This document shows, piece after piece, positions 52,280 to 62,640 of a stretch of DNA of 64,000 nt. The notes beneath the pieces are model-generated. The model made no database searches and was not told where the DNA came from. It saw nothing but the letters and a program-made list of their open reading frames with translations. Every line of letters starts with the position of its first letter. The stretch's first letter is position 1. The position numbers and the translations under genes were made by a program. Origin of the DNA: Prorocentrum cordatum (Eukaryota; Sar; Dinophyceae; Prorocentrales; Prorocentraceae); NCBI GenBank assembly GCA_963575745.1, contig CAUYUJ010015685.1:254205-318204 (forward strand). Reading direction: 5' to 3'.

Positions 52280-53806
52280 GGCCGAAGACGGCGGTGGCCG
52301 CGCCTCGCGCAGCCTCTGCTCGCCCTCGTTGTAGTTCAGCGTGCCCTTGCAGTCCGGAAACTGACTGCATCCGAAGAACCAGCCGCCTGTCCGATGATTC
52401 TGGCGAGCCACCAGAGCCTTGGAGCACTTCGGGCACGGCAGCACCTCGTCGTCCTTCATCGTCGGGAGGATCGTGCTGAGGCTGTCGCTGACCACACTCG
52501 CGCTGTCGCCGACGTCGCTGCCCACGAGCTTGAAGGAGCCGAGGTCGGAGCCGCGGTCCGAGCTGACGAGGAAGGCCGAGTCGTACTCGACGTCGTCCAG
52601 CACGAAAAGGGTCGCGTCCCTCCGCTTCTTGGCACTGGTGCTGCTAGATGGGCGGGGACTGCTGCCCGAAGCCGAGGGGCTGCTCCATGCCGGGCGCGAA
52701 AGCGCCGCCGCTCGTCCACGTGGATCCGCTCGACTCTTCGGCTTTGCCGACGGCTTCGGCCTCTTCGGGCCCATGGGGCACTCCGGATCCCCCGCCCAGT
52801 GGCCGAGCTTACCGCATGCCCCGCAGTGCGTGCGCTGCTTGTCCTTTGCGATCTCCGCCTTGCGCTCCTCAAAAGTCAGCGTGCCCTCCGCCTTGAAGAA
52901 GCCACGCTTCCGCTGGAGGTCCCGAACCTTGGCCCGCGCAGTGTCGTAGGCGGCGTACGCGTTGTTGATCGCCTCGTCCTGACTCGCGCCAGCGTCGCTG
53001 GCGATGTTCTCCTCGGCGTCGCCGTCCTCGTAGGCCTCGTAGACCTCGTCGTCGTAGTCCTCGTCCTGCTCGTCCTCCTCGTCGTCCACGTCGTCCGCCT
53101 CGGTGTAGTACACCCTCGTCTGCTTCTTGGACTTGTCCTTGCCGCCCTTGCCTCCACCCTTCGAGCGTCCATGAGGATGAGGCTGTGGCGGCCGGGAGGT
53201 CTTCTCCTGCAGGTGGAGGTCGTGGTAGTTCGTCTTCAGTGTGTTCTCGAAGGCCTTTGTCTCATACTTGTTGTCCGCCACCATCGTGACCAGCCTCTTC
53301 TGGTCATCTGTCAGCATAGCCCCCTCAAGGAGGAAGTACGCGTAGAGATCGTCGCTGAGCTTCGTCCCCGTGTCCAGCTCTGTCAGCTCCTTGTACTTGT
53401 TGTGGAACGTCCTCAGGTACTCGACGATCTCCTGGCCACGACGACGGCGGGATCTCTTGAAGAAATCGTCGAACTTCTGCTGCTTGCGCACTACCGCTAC
53501 CTTATCCAGGCCATCGAGAGCCTCGATGATCTTCTGGTGCGAGCCGTCCTGGGTGAGCGACGCCAGGTCGTCCAGCAGGGGCTCCACCGCCTTCCACGCG
53601 CGGCCCGTGAGGCCCCGCGTCAGGCGCAAGCCCAAGTTCGCCCGCTTCTCCTTGCCAGCCTCCGTCGAGCTCGACTGTGTGCTGTACTCTATCATCACCC
53701 TCATTCGATATTCTCGTAGAAGAGCTATGTTCTCACCGTCCCAGTGCGGGATGCCCTCTTTGTCGACAAAGAGCTCCTCTGCGGACTCGTCTGTCATACG
53801 GGCCAT
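52277..53806 (-). CDS. gag: Gag of element 2 with zinc knuckle and topoisomerase-type zinc finger
   Basis: The start MARMTDESAEE is the first ATG after the primer-binding site; the longer frame to 54328 runs through the LTR and is not real. 509 codons. Residues about 20-190: helical UBN2/copia-type Gag (EYRMRVMIEYSTQ, LTRGLTGRAWKAVEPLLDDL, IVEYLRTFHNKYKEL, LEGAMLTDDQKRLVTMV). Then a basic Gly/Lys stretch, a very acidic stretch (TEADDVDDEEDEQDEDYDDE), a zinc knuckle near residues 326-341 (C-X2-C-X4-H-X6-C, GHWAGD), and near residues 455-488 a C-X2-C...C-X5-C finger (PCPKCSKALVARQN, FFGCSQFPDCKGT) typical of the C4 zinc finger of type I topoisomerases. It forms the particle and binds RNA. Confidence 0.93.
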   Translation of the reverse strand: MARMTDESAEELFVDKEGIPHWDGENIALLREYRMRVMIEYSTQSSSTEAGKEKRANLGLRLTRGLTGRAWKAVEPLLDDLASLTQDGSHQKIIEALDGLDKVAVVRKQQKFDDFFKRSRRRRGQEIVEYLRTFHNKYKELTELDTGTKLSDDLYAYFLLEGAMLTDDQKRLVTMVADNKYETKAFENTLKTNYHDLHLQEKTSRPPQPHPHGRSKGGGKGGKDKSKKQTRVYYTEADDVDDEEDEQDEDYDDEVYEAYEDGDAEENIASDAGASQDEAINNAYAAYDTARAKVRDLQRKRGFFKAEGTLTFEERKAEIAKDKQRTHCGACGKLGHWAGDPECPMGPKRPKPSAKPKSRADPRGRAAALSRPAWSSPSASGSSPRPSSSTSAKKRRDATLFVLDDVEYDSAFLVSSDRGSDLGSFKLVGSDVGDSASVVSDSLSTILPTMKDDEVLPCPKCSKALVARQNHRTGGWFFGCSQFPDCKGTLNYNEGEQRLREARPPPSSA

Positions 53807-53814
53807 TCTCTCCG

Positions 53815-53847
53815 CCGTAGATCGAAAACCCTGCTCCGCGACCAGTT
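53815..53847 (-). other. primer-binding site region of element 2
   Basis: On the element strand the LTR end GGAGTTCA is followed by AACTGGTCGCGGAGCAGGG. TGGTCGCGGAGC would pair with a tRNA 3' end reading GCTCCGCGACCA, different from element 1. Confidence 0.5.
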
Positions 53848-54074
53848 TGAACTCCGATCTGCTGCTCTGCTGCAATCCGAGTGGGCGCAACCCCTTTTGC
53901 TCCGACCAGCGTGCCGGCAGGCTCACGAGTCTCGGGCGCGGGCCGCCCAAGAGGCAGTATAACCTGGGGCCCCAGGCTTGGGCCCACAGTGGTTGCGGGA
54001 GCACGGGAGAGGGGCAGAGGGAGAGCGAAGAGGAAAGGGATAGGCGGGTTGAGGCGAGCCTGGAAATCTTCACA
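53848..54074 (-). repeat. 5' LTR of element 2
   Basis: 227 bp; TGTGAAGATTTCCAGGCTCG to CGGAGTTCA on the element strand, with the same blocks as the 3' LTR (CTTTTGCTCCGACCAGCGTG on the plus strand). Confidence 0.92.
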
Positions 54075-54380
54075 AGGTGCGAGTGATGCAGGAAGGAACA
54101 CGGGCAGCCACCAGGGCTTCGTCGCCGCCGCAGGGTGAAAGCTTGTCTGCTGCCAGCACTGCGCAGTAGTGGCTGCGCCGTTTTGGGGTCGTACGAGGAA
54201 GGAGGGCGGAGGGAGGAGGAAACAGGGATGAGGACGAGGGATGGATGTGGGATGGGGAGTAGTAGAGGGAGGAGGAGGATGTTGCTATGATATTGCTGCT
54301 TGGGTCTGAACGCTGATAGAATCCACAACGCCCGACTCTCTTGCCGTGCAAGTTAAGAGTTACATGGGCTTACCAGTTGA
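54075..54380. other. unassigned flank
   Basis: Nothing recognised apart from purine-rich sequence at 54195-54285. Confidence 0.35.
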
Positions 54381-55275
54381 GGGATGGCGATCCTCCTCCT
54401 CTCCTCCTCCTCCTCGTCCTCCTCCTCCTCCTCCTACTAACTACTACTACTCGTCCTCCTCCCCCTCCTCCTCCTCCTCCTCCTCGTCCTCCTCTTCTTC
54501 CTCCTCCTCTCTTCCTCCTCCTCCCCCTCCTCTTCCTGCAGCCACTCCAAAGCATGTTGGCGGCCAGGGTCATCACATCAGAGACGTGGCCGCCACGGGG
54601 GCCACACTCAAAAGCCACATCCTCATCTCTTCCGCCTCCCCCCTCCCCTCTTCTCCTCCTCCTCCTCCTCCTCGCTCCTCCTCCTCCCCTCCTCCTCCTC
54701 CCCCCCCCTCCTGCTGTCCGATTCCTTCCTCATCCTCTCATTGCTCCTCCTCTCCGCCCTCACCCTCTACTCCTCCTACTCATGCAGCCACCCAACGTAT
54801 CCTCGTATTCCTCCTCCTCCTCCTCCTCCTCCTCCTCCTCCTCATCATCATCATCATCAGCATCATCATCATCAGCATCAGCATCAGCATCATATTTTCA
54901 GGCCTATATTCAGCCAGTCAGCATTCAGCATCATCATCCTCATCATCATCGTCGTCGTCGTCATCATCATCACCATCAGCATCCTCCTCATTCACATCTC
55001 CTCCTGCTCCTCATGCCACACCTGTACTCCTTCCCCTTCTCATCCCACCTTCATCCTCCTCCTCCTCTCCCTTCCTCCTTCCTTAGCTCCTCGTCCTCCG
55101 GACTCCTTCCGCATTCGCCTCGTGCTCCGCCTCCTCTCCTCCTCCGCCTTCCTCTTTCTCATCTAGTTCCCTCCGCGTCATTCGACCCTCCTCATTCGTT
55201 CTTCGTTCTGTTTACGCTGACTCGTCTGCCCCTGCGTCGCCCCTCTCAGTCGCCTCCTCCTCCTCGTCCTCTGCA
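54381..55275. repeat. (TCC)n-rich region with (ATC)n patches
   Basis: Nearly 0.9 kb of TCC/CTC triplets, with a CATCAT/CAGCAT patch at 54840-54900 and a CATCATCGTCGTC patch at 54925-54985. Long Ser/Pro/Leu open frames are artefacts. Confidence 0.95.
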
Positions 55276-55545
55276 CATCTCCTCTTTTGTTCTTTGATTG
55301 TTTAGATGTGTATGTGTGCGTCGTCTCGCCTCCGATCTTCCCTTCCTTCGGTTCTGCTCTCACCGCTTTTCCTTCTGGTTCGTCGCATTAGCCGTCTTAT
55401 TAGCATCATTTGTACCGGACGTCTTCATAGTATCATCATTCATGTACGTCGGATTCGTCTTCTTCCTCGTCTTATAAGTCTTATCATGTTCGTAGTATGG
55501 TTGTTTCCTTTCTTCTTAATACTGGTCTGATAATTCATCGTCTGC
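55276..55545. other. unassigned spacer
   Basis: Mixed sequence of lower GC (CTTATTAGCATC..., CATTCATGTACGTCGG). No gene. Confidence 0.35.
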
Positions 55546-55935
55546 TGCTGCTTCTTCTGCTCTCTCCTCCTCCTCCTCCTCCTCCTCCTGCTCCTCCTCT
55601 CCCTCCTCTTCCGCTCCCCCTCTCCCTCCTCCTCCTCGCTCCTCCTCGTCCTCCTATCATCGTCATTCATCCTCTTCCCCCCCGGCCGCGCTCATCTCTA
55701 AGCCGGCGGCCGCGTGCCGCCTCCAACGCCTCCTCCTCTCCTCCTCTCGTCCGTCCTCCTCCCTCCCATTGCGCCCGTCATCCTCCTCACTCATCAGCAT
55801 CATCCGCCCCTCGTTCATCACGAGCTGCTCCTCCGCCTCCTCATCTTCCACCCTTCCTCCTTCCTCCTCCTCCTCCCCTCCTACTCTCCTCCTCCTCACC
55901 CTTACTCCTCCTCCCTCGCACTCGGCGTCCTCTTG
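55546..55935. repeat. (TCC)n-rich region 2
   Basis: CTCCTCCTC runs at about 55563-55600 and 55835-55905, with TCC-rich flanks. Confidence 0.9.
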
Positions 55936-56895
55936 CCACCGATCATTACACTGAGGCATCAGCTGTTCGCCAGCGAAGACTGGGTTCCGGAGCGACACGA
56001 ACCGCCGCGAGCGTAGGTCCGACAGCCAGGCTCATGGTGAGGGCACACTCTTCACACCACTTTCACATCACGTCCATCCTCTCCACCTGCCCTGCGCCCT
56101 GCCTAACTCCTCTCCCACTCCCGCCCCTTTGCCCTTCTCCTCATCCTCCCCTCTCCTCCTCATCCCCCTGCCGTCAGTCCCCTAATCCCCTGCCTCCTCA
56201 TCCTCCTCCGTACCCCTCCTCACATCATTCGACCTCTCCTCCGTCCTCCTCCCGCCTGCGGTGAGTGCAATATCAGGGGGTGTGTTCGGAGTTGTAGGTG
56301 GAAGTGGAGCACGTGCACAGTACGAGGTGCCGCTCCACACGTTTTTTTTTCATCTTTTTTTTCTTTTTTTTTTTTTGTCTTCACGTTGGTCGGAGGTGGA
56401 GGTGGAGGGTCCAGGTAAATGGTGTGGTGGGGATGTCTGTGAAACAACCGTGCCGCTCGTGCCCCACAGGTTTCAAGTTCTAAGCTGCGCCGTCGAGTCC
56501 GCAATTCAACGCTTTCAGGGATGCCATCTCCAGATTTGTATTGTTAGGCGACCCCAGACGACTTTGGGTTTGAATCGCCAGGGCATCTTACCATCGGGCC
56601 TGAAACGTAGAACGCCAAGTATTGCAATATCTTCGGCGCGGCCAGGCATCGCATGTTCTGCATATGCAGGGTACCCGCTGGTGAACGAATGAGATACCGA
56701 GCGAGACGAGTGCCGCGAGCGAATCGACCTCCAGACCCTCAGTGAGGCCACTTGGGGTTGGCGAGGGGTGGTTGTGGAACGGAAGAGGACGTGGAGGAAG
56801 TGGAAGACAACGGCCTCGTCTCATAGGCCTTCTCAACTCTGCGTGTGCACAATGCGGCGTTGTATGCGCCGTCGCCTGCAGCATTGCAGGGGGTG
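55936..56895. other. unassigned DNA
   Basis: A T-rich stretch at 56341-56377. Otherwise no repeat or gene recognised. Confidence 0.4.
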
Positions 56896-56909
56896 GGGGT
56901 GGTGGTACT

Positions 56910-56985
56910 ACTGAGGAGAGGAGGAGGAGGAGGAGGAGGAGGAGGAGGAGGAGGAGGAGGGGAGGAAGAGGAGGAGGTGAAAGAG
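56910..56985. repeat. (GAG)n microsatellite
   Basis: GAGGAGAGGAGGAGGAGGAG and following triplets, with GGTGGGGGTGGTGG before it. Confidence 0.95.
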
Positions 56986-56989
56986 GATG

Positions 56990-59170
56990 ACAATTCAGCC
57001 GTTTGCACATCGCTACTTTTTGGCACCGCGCCCCGAATGTTGAGAACGAGCCGCAGCTATTTCAACCCGCGGTGAGGGCAATCGCAGGGAAAAGGGCTAT
57101 CAGGCGTAAGCTGAACGGACAGCCTCAGGAAACGTGCTTCCGCACCGGGGTCTGTGTGTGCAGGCAACGTCGGCCACACGAGTGGCAGATGAGTTGATGG
57201 AGACTTGGTTTGTCGCGCCGCTGGCTTGGACTCGCGGAAGCGGAGGCGTTCACCTTGTGAGGAAGAGGATGATATTAATATATGATGTGGAAATGGAGGA
57301 TCAACGATGGTTCGTCCAAACCGTCGTTTCAAACGATCGCCACATGCATCACCGTAAGATCCAAAATTTCTGCCAGTTGGAAATTGAAAGACCGACCGAA
57401 TCGACCGTCACGAGAGGGGCGCCAGGTGAGGGCAGTAAAGTTCGTGAGTGGGAGGTTGGGACAGGAGGAAGAAGCGTGCCAACTAAACCTTCGATTAATG
57501 TAGACAGTTTAACATCAGCAGCCCAGCGCTATTCGACGCTATAGTTAAGTAGATAAAGCCCTGCCAGTTGGCCATTGGAAGAAGAAACGAAACTATTTTT
57601 CTGGTTGCACATTACTTCGGTGAGGGTGCTTTAGACGTTATCTGCCAGCTGCCCCCATCCCTAGGGATGGTTAGAACTGCCCTCGGTAAGGGCTTTGTCA
57701 CGGGAGGCATCGGATTTTGGAGTTGGGTAGGGTGGGAGGAGATGCTTTCGTTGTCATTTGCAGATCGAATGCTGCATCCCCTCGGAGTTTCTCCATTTTC
57801 CATTGCCTCTTTCCATTTCCTGTGCCTCTTAATCTGGGTCCTGCACTCTTGGATTTTAGTTCAGAGAAAACTCGAAACAGTCACGTCGCTCATGTTTCCT
57901 TGACGCAGAAGCAGGATGAGAAGAAGAGAGACGAGGAGGAGCACGGGAAACAACATGGGAGGAGGATGAGAGAGAACGGGAAAAATAATAGGAAGAGGAG
58001 GAGGAGGACCAGAACTCATCCAGGATGCATTACCAATGCTGCAAGAGACGTCCCGTCCCAAGTCCCCTTCCCATTCGCCCTTAACAGGTTTTCCGTGCCT
58101 CTGCAGGCGGCGACCCCCTTGAAATACCAGGGCCATCTGGGCCTGTCCATCTTGGCGGGGATCTCGTCTTGAAAAGAAAGTGACTTTCACTTTGTCGACG
58201 CGTAAACAGGGATGCGGAACAACTCAGGATCTCCCCTCGAAAAAGGACCGCCTCCCATCCGTTTAGTCGATGCACTCGATTACACGTGCGGTCGTGAAGT
58301 GCGAGAATATCCTAAACGAGAATGCCACTTTGAAATGGGCGCCCTTTTTCCCGTGCAGTGCTAGTTTACATGTGTTGACGTTCCGGGTCGTTAGAGGTCA
58401 AGGGACGTTGAAGTTTTAATTCCATCCTTCCATCCAAGAAAGAGCCGTCCTCCTCCTCCATCTTTCTGGATGTTGCAGAAGTTTACAACACATGCGCGGG
58501 ACGCGAACACGAGATCCCGAATTTGAGTACGACTTGCGCTCCATCCGTGTAACCGTTGCAGCATTTGAGAAACAGAGAGTTGCCCGCTCTCAGGGGCAGA
58601 TGTTGCAGTTGCACGCCGAAGGGCTGGTGGTGTGGGGAATGGGCGGAGAAGTTGAGCAAGGGGTTCGAAACCCTTCACCACGAGACGCAGGAGCGGATGG
58701 GGGGAGGAGGCGTGGCGGAAGAAGGAGGACGGGGAGGTGAGGGTCGGGAGGAGGAGGATGCAATGGAAAGTGATCCTCTGCAGCGAGGGGGGAGGCGGCT
58801 ACGCACACCGGCGCCGGGGACGCTCGCCAGGAGGCGCGGGGGCTTCGCGGCCGGAAGTGCAAACTCTGTCCAGGTTGCATGCCTCAGGATGTCGAAGGCG
58901 GTTGGGACGGGCGAGACGAGCGTAACATTGCGGAGGACGATCAATGGAGAGGAAGCATGTTGCCAAATTACTTCCAGATGTCTAAAACATGTAATCACGC
59001 AAAAGAGCATGTTTGAAACATGTTTATAACCGTTACCCGACATATCAAACACATTTAGAATTCTAAAATTGTGGGTCCATTCGAAAACACCACGAAGCCT
59101 GGGATATGGGTCGACGTATTCCACCTCCACCTGCAGCCGACCGCTCCCGCTTCCTCCGCCCTCGTGTCAT
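56990..59170. other. unassigned DNA, no gene recognised
   Basis: Mixed GC, short frames only. AT-rich patch near 58975-59070 with two ACATGTTT words. No motif supports a gene; spliced exons cannot be excluded. Confidence 0.45.
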
Positions 59171-59176
59171 CCCAGG

Positions 59177-59211
59177 GCGCCCTCGAGGGCGCGAAGCTAT
59201 TAGCGCTTCGC
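59177..59211. other. adjacent palindrome and hairpin
   Basis: GCGCCCTCGAGGGCGC (59177-59192) is a perfect 16-bp palindrome. It is followed at once by GCGAAGC / GCTTCGC (59191-59211) with a 7-base loop. Function unknown. Confidence 0.6.
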
Positions 59212-59292
59212 TCGTCGCGGCTCGGCTCCGAAGACAGCACGATGAAGGCCGACAGCAAAACGAAAGCGAACACACAATGTGTTAGCTCAAGC

Positions 59293-59390
59293 CCTGCCCT
59301 CCTCCTCCTCCTCCTCCTCTTTCCTTCTCCTCCTCCTTCCTCCCCCTCCTCCCCCTCCTCTTCCTCCTCCTCCTCGTCCTACAGGGAAGA
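59293..59390. repeat. (CTC)n microsatellite
   Basis: CTCCTCCTCCTCCTCC and related triplets. Confidence 0.93.
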
Positions 59391-59790
59391 CTGAAGAAAA
59401 AGACTGCTCTAGCTCAAGCCCTGCCCTGACACGCGCGCGCCTCTGGCTGAGGGCGACCAGACGGCCCACGGCGGCGAGGCGCCGCTCTGGCTGTCCCGGT
59501 TCATCGCCGTGGCGGGCTCCTCGGCCGGGGGTCGGGGGCGGCAAAGGGGGGGTGATGACCAGGGGGGGTGGATATCATGGCGTGGGCCATGCTATTTCCC
59601 CAGGTTTCATGGCGCCTCTTCTTACTTCATTCCGTCCCTGGCCCCCCCGCTGGGCCGCGCACATGCCGCCGGTCATGATTTGCACCCCCCCCTTCTTGGA
59701 CACCCCCCTCTTGGCCGCTCCCGAGGGGTCTCCGGCGTTTGCTGAACAGCCTTGCCCTGTTCGACTCCTGCCTTCAGTGCGTCTGCTATC
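59391..59790. other. unassigned GC-rich DNA
   Basis: AGCTCAAGCCCTGCCCT is present on both sides of the CTC run (59285 and 59412), a short direct repeat. No gene recognised. Confidence 0.4.
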
Positions 59791-59792
59791 AG

Positions 59793-59960
59793 GAGGGGAA
59801 AAAGCACACAGACACAATTTCATTTTCGATTCCCAGGAAAATATGGATACATATGGGAGGTGGGGGGGAAGACACAGACCCATAATATATGGGAGAATAT
59901 GGGGAATATTTTTCTTTGTGTGTATTTATTTGTGTGTCCTGGGGCCCCTTCATTGTCGGG
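59793..59960 (+). repeat. ACACAGACACA dispersed repeat, copy 1
   Basis: GAGGGGAAAAAGCACACAGA, TTCGATTCCCAGGAAAATAT, GGTGGGGGGAAGACACAGAC, ATATGGGAGAATATGGG and a GTGTGTATTTATTTGTGTG.CC stretch. The same order is found at 60472-60640. Confidence 0.85.
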
Positions 59961-60227
59961 GTGCTTATTCTCAGGCTGGAGTGGTTTTGCTCCCCATCCC
60001 ACGGGATCCGGCTCGAGTGAGGAGCACTTGCTATTCAAGAGGGGCTCGGCCGTTCCTTCGGTCTGCTTGCGCTCCGCTGCCCTTTCGGCGGCGAGCCCCC
60101 CCCGTGTTCCTTCGGACTTCGTGGGCTCACTTGGACACAAAAGGGGCCTCGCTCCTTGCTGGTCCTTCCTCAGGTCCGGCGGAATGCTGCAGTCCTCACC
60201 GCTGCCCCCCTCCGCCTCTGCCTCCTC

Positions 60228-60324
60228 GTCTACCTCTCTCTCTCTCTCTCTCTCTCTTCCCGAGCCCCCTCGTCCTCCTCGTCTACCCTTCTCTCTCTCT
60301 CTCTGCCCTCGTCCTCCTCGTCTG

Positions 60325-60355
<31 letters not shown>

Positions 60356-60360
60356 TCCCG
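60228..60360. repeat. (TC)n microsatellite, three runs
   Basis: TCTCTC runs at 60232-60260, 60287-60304 and 60327-60356, joined by diverged copies of CGAGCCCCCTCGTCCTCCTC. Confidence 0.95.
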
Positions 60361-60471
60361 AGCCCCCGCCGTCGCCCTCCGCCGCCCCTCGGCCTCCCAG
60401 CGCCTCGACCCTGCTGCTGCCTGCCCCGACCCTCGTCGCGGCGGCTGCTGCAGGTCGCCCTCCTCCGTCTG

Positions 60472-60640
60472 GCAGGAGGGGGAAAACACACACACAGACA
60501 CGACGAATCGTCGATTCCCCAGAAAGTGTGGACAGTATGGGAAGTGGGGGGAAGACAGAAACCCAGAAAATATGGGAAACTATTGGGAAACTGGTTATTA
60601 GTGTCTATTTATGTGTGCGTCCCAGTTCCCCTTCAATCCG
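60472..60640 (+). repeat. ACACAGACACA dispersed repeat, copy 2
   Basis: GAGGGGGAAAACACACACAC, TCGATTCCCCAGAAAGTGTG, AGTGGGGGGAAGACAGAAAC, AAATATGGGAAACTATTGGG, GTCTATTTATGTGTGCGTCC. Clear partner of copy 1, about 680 bp away in the same orientation. Confidence 0.85.
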
Positions 60641-61000
60641 GCGCGATGCAGATTCGGATTGCTCCTTCCAAGAAGCACAGGCTGCAGTCGGACGGGGCTA
60701 GGACGAGGATCCATCCGATCCAGAGCCTTCTGGAACGCTCTCAGAGCGTCGTGGACCGCTCCGAGAAGGCCGCGGTGCCCGAGGTATCTTCCAGGGCCGC
60801 CGGATCTCAGGGATTCCCGATTTATCCTCGCTCGGTGTTCTCCTCGTCCTGGCTTCGTCTCAGAAGGGGGGGTGCTTAACCTTGGGCCTTGTATTGCCCT
60901 GGAAGCGACGGGGCCATTTGTCTGGCGTTTCCGTTCTGCAGTTTGTTTGTTTGTCTCCTCGTGTCTCCTCGGGACATGGGGATATTGAATAAGCTGGCCG
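60641..61000. other. unassigned DNA
   Basis: No repeat or gene recognised. Confidence 0.3.
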
Positions 61001-61895
61001 AACCTTCGGAATTTCAAGAATGGCCGTGCCGCCTGAGAAATCCTCGAACAATCGGATGCGCCAAGAGCTGTTTTGAGACATCATTTCGGAGCGTTTTTGG
61101 ATAACCTCCGCGATGGCCCAAGAAGCGAAACTTTTGTGAAGGACAGGTCGTTCAACACTTTGTTTAACAGTAAACGTCTCGTTCGAGACATACTAAGCAT
61201 GCCTTTGACCTGGCCCTCGAAATGATCAGATCATGATGGACAAGCCCATCTAGGTTAGGGTATGTAGGGTGAGGATCTGTGGAGTTAGGCTCCGAAAAGA
61301 TGAACGTACGTAAACACCAGTGAGTTTTTCAACATTATGGGGCTTCACCTGAACTTGCGCGGATACGGAACACCCGATTTCCCCGTGGGCGTTCGGGGGA
61401 AGCGCTTGCGCCACAGTTGACCTTGTTGCTTGTGATTTGTTTTGCCAAGTTCGTTCGAGACATGTTTTAACCTGCCTTCGACGGTTCTTCGACAAGATGA
61501 ACGTGAGTCAAGTCCAGTGCGGTTGTTTCGACATTATTTGGCTTCCCCTGAACGTGAGCGGATAGTGAACTCCACCTGATACCCCCCGTGGACGCTCGGG
61601 AACACCTGGCATGGCTCGGACGTGTGCATGTTTCCTTCGGCGAGGACCATCGAGGAGCATCCTTGATCATGTCGCGAAAAAGCCACGCACGAAACCGACA
61701 AAAGCACAGGAAATGGACGTCCGAGCGATGGTTAGAACAGCGCCTATGCTGCAGTCGATCTCGATGTTGGTGCATGTTCTTGCCACGCTCTTCGGTTTCA
61801 CGCGCTTCCCGTTCGTGCTAGTCAAGGTTTCTGAAACACGGTCGTTTCGCTAGGGAGATCCTCAAAACATCAGTTCCGGAAGGGGTTCCGAATCA
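61001..61895. repeat. region with recurrent GAGACATCCTC-type motif, part 1
   Basis: Diverged copies of GTTTCGCCYGAGACATCCTC near 61028, 61072, 61172, 61452 and 61845, 40-400 bp apart. A 200-bp segment containing TCGACATTATTTGGCTTCCC / CAACATTATGGGGCTTCACC with TGAACKTGMGCGGATA also occurs twice (about 61320-61420 and 61520-61610). Confidence 0.6.
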
Positions 61896-61899
61896 GCAT

Positions 61900-62345
61900 T
61901 CTTCTGGAATCGCTCCCAGAGAGCCTCCAACCGGTCCCAGAGAGAGCCCCCGGAGAGCTTCACAACGGCCACAGAGAGCCCCCGGAGGCTTCCCATGGGG
62001 ACCCTCAAAGGGCCCCAAGAGACTTCGAAGAGGCCCCCAAAGGTCGCCCAGAGGCCCCCCAGGAAACCCCCAGGGGATCCCCAAAGCGACTCAGGAGACC
62101 CCCAAGAGGCCCCCAAGAGCCGCCCGGAGGCCCCCAAGGGCGCTCGAAGAGGCTCGAGACAGTCCAAGAGACAGTCCAAGAGAGCACCAAGAGACCCCAA
62201 GGGAGCACCAAGAGACCCCAAGGGAGCTCCCACAGACCCTCGAGACGCGCCCAGACAGTCCAAGAGGGTCACAGAAGCCGGCAAGAGGCTCCCAAAGTGC
62301 TCCCACAGAGGGCCCCACAAAGACTTCACGGCTCGCGAGATTCAT
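61900..62345 (-). repeat. degenerate CTTGGGGCC array, copy 5 (inverted)
   Basis: The plus strand reads GGCCCCAAGAG/CCCCCAAGAGGC words, the reverse complement of the arrays at 10.8, 26.4, 27.4 and 43.8 kb. It lies between the two parts of the GAGACATCCTC region. Confidence 0.88.
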
Positions 62346-62640
62346 CATATGTGTTGAGCGGGGGGGTTCCGGGTTCCGTCTCGTTCCTCCTCGTACGTGT
62401 CTTATTTCATCTCTTCCTCCTCGTCCTCGTGCTTGTCTTCCTACTCGTTGTCCTCATGCGTCTCTCGCTGCCCTCCCCGGCATCCACGCTGTCATCCTCG
62501 TCATCCACCGCCTTTTCAACGCCATCATCTTTTGCCTTTTCCCCCCCCCCCAAGAACCCAAACGGACCAAGTCGGTGCTTCCCATTATTGTCCGATCAGG
62601 TTGCTCCAGGTTGCTCCGATCAGGGTGCTCCAGGTGTCAT
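62346..62640. other. unassigned spacer
   Basis: TCC/GTC-rich pyrimidine sequence at 62385-62470 and a C10 run at about 62542. GATCAGGTTGCTCCAG is locally repeated at 62594-62632. Confidence 0.4.

Larger units (their letters stand above)
45402..54074 (-). mobile_element. Ty1/copia-type LTR retrotransposon, element 2 (near-intact frame)
   Basis: Minus-strand element of 8.67 kb between LTRs at 45402-45629 and 53848-54074, with gag, protease, methyltransferase-like domain, integrase, RT and RNase H in one single frame. It is broken only by a UGA after Gag (52277-52279) and a 707-bp insertion in integrase (49036-49742). No frameshift is seen over roughly 8 kb. The LTRs differ by about 11 changes in 227 bp by eye, so the element is not brand-new. 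No matching 5-bp target duplication is visible (ATCTT versus AGGTG). Confidence 0.95.

Noticed and set aside
53807-54328. N-terminal extension of element 2 Gag through the LTR
   Set aside because: The extension crosses the primer-binding site and the 5' LTR and has low-complexity content; the first ATG after the PBS is at 53806.
57134-57544. 136-codon plus-strand frame with balanced composition
   Set aside because: No recognised motif, no start context and no neighbouring support; left as unassigned DNA.
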